Assembly (NCBI GenBank): GCA_002011815.1
Contig: MTOV01000002.1
Location: 67,981-103,127 of the forward strand
Length of the DNA: 35,147 nt
DNA from: Nitrospirae bacterium JdFR-86
GTDB taxonomy: Bacteria; Nitrospirota; Thermodesulfovibrionia; Thermodesulfovibrionales; JdFR-86
Reading direction: 5' to 3'
Position numbers and translations under genes: made by a program. Within the stretch, counting starts at the first letter, position 1. Each line of letters begins with the position of its first letter. The notes under the pieces are model-generated. The model ran no database searches. It was not told where the DNA came from and saw only the letters and a program-made list of their open reading frames with translations. Below are positions 33,290-35,147 of the stretch, one piece after another.

Positions 33290-33872
33290 TTTCCTCCATG
33301 GTCTGAGAGACGACCTCCCCTAACGGACTCAACAAAGATATATGCCCGCCGATGCTTTCAACCTCTTTGCCCTCAATCAATATCTTAACTCCTTCAATCC
33401 CATAAACATTTGATAAAAGACTTTCATAGAGTCCCCTGAGCAGGAGAAACTCTGCGAGTGCATCGCCCTGAAAATTCCCTCTGAATTCATCAGAGAGGTC
33501 GATATAGAGTATACCATCACTTCCTAAATAAATGCCCAGAAGCCTTGTGTCAGAAGGCACATATGAGCTTACATCGCCCGAAGGTCCTTTCAGATACTCC
33601 TGTACGGTTGCCTCTGCGATAGACAAATTGGAATCCTTACGCGGCACCCTGCTTTCATAAAGCTGAAGCCGTCCGTCAGTTGGATAATAAAGCCTGATAA
33701 AAGTAAAGTCTCCTTTTTCACGGTTAACCGTCTTTGTGCTTTCAGTCCGTGAAGGAGAAAAGTTCTTTGTGAAGAAAAAGTATCCTGCAACTATCCCTGC
33801 AACAAAAAGAAGGATAAAAAAGACCGCCGTTACAAAATGTTTCAAGGTCTTGGGCTTTTCACCGTTGTTCAT
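33276..33872 (-). CDS. GerMN-domain membrane-anchored protein
   Basis: A 198-residue protein with one N-terminal transmembrane anchor (about 13-34, FVTAVFFILLFVAGIVAG) and an extracytoplasmic GerMN domain: FIRLYYPTDGRLQLYESRV, VQEYLKGPS, then YIDLSDEFRGNF. GerMN domains occur in spore GerM but also in many non-spore formers near amidases, where they are thought to act in the envelope. Sporulation is not implied. It overlaps the amidase gene by 14 bp and murI by 14 bp. The biochemical role is unknown. Confidence 0.88.
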   Translation of the reverse strand: MNNGEKPKTLKHFVTAVFFILLFVAGIVAGYFFFTKNFSPSRTESTKTVNREKGDFTFIRLYYPTDGRLQLYESRVPRKDSNLSIAEATVQEYLKGPSGDVSSYVPSDTRLLGIYLGSDGILYIDLSDEFRGNFQGDALAEFLLLRGLYESLLSNVYGIEGVKILIEGKEVESIGGHISLLSPLGEVVSQTMEENAEQ

Positions 33873-34494
33873 ACAGCAGTATCCCTATAACTATAGCGTA
33901 TGCCATTCTGAATCTCATTGCCTCATCGTACTCTATACCTTTTGAAGGCATCTCGATTAGCAGGGCAGGCGCTCCGATCGAGTTCAAGATAGGAAGAGGC
34001 ATTTCCCTGTGAACCACATTAACACCGAATTCTCTTTTAAGAGTGTCTTCCATTATTGTTGCAAGTGCCCTGCTTTCGTAAAGATACCGTCTCTGTCTTG
34101 ACGAAAGGAAATAATACTGTTTAAGGGTAAGCTCCGCCTCTGTTTCCTCGTACCATGTCACATATACAGCAAAACCGTCGGAGTCAGAAAGGTGCAGGCT
34201 TAAAAACACATCCGGGGATTTCCGATTGGCCCGGCTTAACCTTTCGGCAATGGAAAGATACTGGTCGAATTTCCTTGTAACAAAAACCTTTTTGCCCTCT
34301 CCCCTTAAGATGCTCTCCATTTGTCTGGCAATAGAAAGGGTTATATCCTTTTCTTTTAACTTGGAAGTCCTTATGCCGAAGTCATAACCACCGTGTCCAG
34401 GGTCAATAACGACGATATTAATCCCCTCTGTCTGCGCAAACAAAGGCGATTCCAGAAGGATGCACAGGACGACAAAAAACAAGATTTTTTTCAT
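33859..34494 (-). CDS. N-acetylmuramoyl-L-alanine amidase (Amidase_3 family)
   Basis: About 211 residues from the ATG at 34494. That start leaves a clean signal peptide (MKKILFFVVLCILLESPLFA, cleaved before QTEG); the ATG at 34548 would add 18 residues in front of it. The zinc/catalytic residues are visible: VVIDPGHGGYDFG (His), the Glu of KLKEKDITLSIA, FLSLHLSDSD (second His, normally SIHANA) and ALLIEMPSKG (second Glu). It cleaves the MurNAc-L-Ala bond in the periplasm. The histidine loop is divergent, so specificity may differ. First gene of the envelope operon; divergent from arsM. Confidence 0.88.
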   Translation of the reverse strand: MKKILFFVVLCILLESPLFAQTEGINIVVIDPGHGGYDFGIRTSKLKEKDITLSIARQMESILRGEGKKVFVTRKFDQYLSIAERLSRANRKSPDVFLSLHLSDSDGFAVYVTWYEETEAELTLKQYYFLSSRQRRYLYESRALATIMEDTLKREFGVNVVHREMPLPILNSIGAPALLIEMPSKGIEYDEAMRFRMAYAIVIGILLYEQR

Positions 34495-34547
34495 GGAATA
34501 CATTTTCCATATATAAAGGGGGTTTTGCAACTGTATATACCATTGCA

Positions 34548-34576
34548 TTGACAGTGCCCAACAGGAATATTAAGAT
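34548..34576 (+). promoter_or_regulatory. Promoter for arsM
   Basis: Perfect TTGACA (34548-34553), 17 bp spacer, TAAGAT (34571-34576). The start near 34583 gives a 22-nt leader with GGAG before the ATG. No obvious ArsR-type palindrome was recognised around it. Confidence 0.6.
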
Positions 34577-34604
34577 TAAAACACCACTGTTTTTCGGAGA
34601 CGAG

Positions 34605-35147
34605 ATGCAAGACAAACTGGGAAAAGCCAGACTTACTTTAAAAGACCTTGTCCGAAAAGACTATGCGGCTGTGGCAGAAGGCAAGCCGGGATGCGTGCCA
34701 GCACGGTGCTGTGAGCCTACAGAAAGCACGGTTAGCCTGCTTGAGGTGGGAAGACTTCTGGGCTATACCGACGAGCAACTGGCTATTGGACTTGGAGAGG
34801 CAAACCTTGGTCTTGGCTGTGGAAACCCTCAGGCTATAGCCGAGTTGAAAAAAGGAGAGGTAGTTCTTGACCTTGGAAGCGGCGCTGGCTTTGACGCCTT
34901 TCTTGCAGGCATGAGCGTAGGAGCAGAAGGCAGGGTAATCGGTGTGGATATGACACCAGAGATGGTAAACAAGGCACGACACAACGCCATAAAACTCAAG
35001 GCGGAAAACGTTGAATTCAGACTTGGAGAAATCGAACACCTGCCAGTCGCAGACTCCACCGTTGATGTAATCATCTCAAACTGCGTGATAAACCTCTCGG
35101 TTGACAAGCAGGCGGTATTTAACGAGGCATTCCGTGTGCTCAAGCCC
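34605..35147 (+). CDS. arsM: Arsenite S-adenosylmethionine methyltransferase, N-terminal part (cut by window edge)
   Basis: The frame runs 181 codons to the window end without a stop. ATG 34605 has GGAG five bases upstream. The SAM-binding motif is VVLDLGSGAGFDAFLAG, with IGVDMTPEM and EIEHLPVAD. Arsenic-binding cysteines typical of ArsM are present: C72 in NLGLGCGNP and C160 in ISNCVINLS. An N-terminal CVPARCC segment adds C30, C35 and C36. The enzyme methylates As(III) to volatile or exported products; the C-terminus, with a possible further cysteine, is outside the window. No arsR or arsenite pump is seen alongside. Confidence 0.92.
   Translation, partial: MQDKLGKARLTLKDLVRKDYAAVAEGKPGCVPARCCEPTESTVSLLEVGRLLGYTDEQLAIGLGEANLGLGCGNPQAIAELKKGEVVLDLGSGAGFDAFLAGMSVGAEGRVIGVDMTPEMVNKARHNAIKLKAENVEFRLGEIEHLPVADSTVDVIISNCVINLSVDKQAVFNEAFRVLKP

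Noticed and set aside
33276-33872. GerMN domain as evidence for sporulation
   Set aside because: GerMN domains are widespread in non-spore formers next to amidases and murI; no other sporulation gene is present.

Overview
This 35 kb window is a gene-dense bacterial chromosome segment with about 34 protein genes and 8 tRNA genes. It comes from a Gram-negative (LPS-making) organism of moderate GC content. The gene content and protein style (Gfo/Idh plus DegT genes beside lpxB, PilJ-type sensor kinase, many HD-GYP proteins, lone nuoN, ArsM) suggest Nitrospirota or a Desulfobacterota-like lineage. That placement is inference, because no rRNA or other marker is present. I saw no phage, insertion sequence with transposase, integrase or CRISPR array.

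Layout. 1-3889 (minus): lipid A cluster, a Gfo/Idh oxidoreductase (GnnA-like), a DegT aminotransferase (GnnB-like), lpxB and a truncated msbA, which suggests lipid A built on 3-amino sugar. 4006-7063 (minus): trpE-trpG-trpD. 7154-7312: tRNA-Gly and tRNA-Cys, followed by a roughly 300 bp non-coding element with imperfect terminal inverted repeats (MITE-like). 7740-10228 (plus): Slt-type lytic transglycosylase, a ZapB-like coiled coil and zapA, ended by a terminator hairpin inside the zapA coding end. 10243-11858 (minus): an orphan nuoN with its own promoter, and tRNA-Leu. 11952-16266 (minus): a three-gene phosphorelay (membrane histidine kinase, single-domain receiver, receiver-HD-GYP). 16424-19859: TusA-like, a small ORF, a GYD protein, a YfcE phosphodiesterase, a PP-loop thiolase-like protein with a C-terminal NFACT-R-like domain, and RfaE1.

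20054-20562 (plus) is a five-tRNA cluster (Pro, Arg, His, Arg, Lys) ended by a strong terminator. 20733-24804 (plus) is the most unusual region: a STAND/AAA-type ATPase fused to an RsbW-like kinase domain, a STAS anti-anti-sigma protein, a GAF-HD-GYP protein and a receiver-PilZ protein. The first three genes overlap by 4 bp each. I read this as a candidate partner-switching module wired to c-di-GMP turnover. 24809-28065 (minus): rnr, cdd and a PilF/PilW-like TPR protein. 28193-29059 (plus): murQ, converging on a minus-strand cell envelope and housekeeping operon (29048-34494): amidase, GerMN protein, murI, rph, ftsH, folP. 34605 to the end (plus): arsM, cut by the window edge.

Two c-di-GMP-type phosphodiesterase (HD-GYP) loci and one PilZ effector lie within 13 kb without any GGDEF gene. 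Most minus-strand genes overlap or nearly touch and are probably co-transcribed. Several first genes (trpE, slt, rec-pilZ) lack a Shine-Dalgarno and have promoter-like hexamers almost abutting the start codon, so leaderless transcripts are possible.
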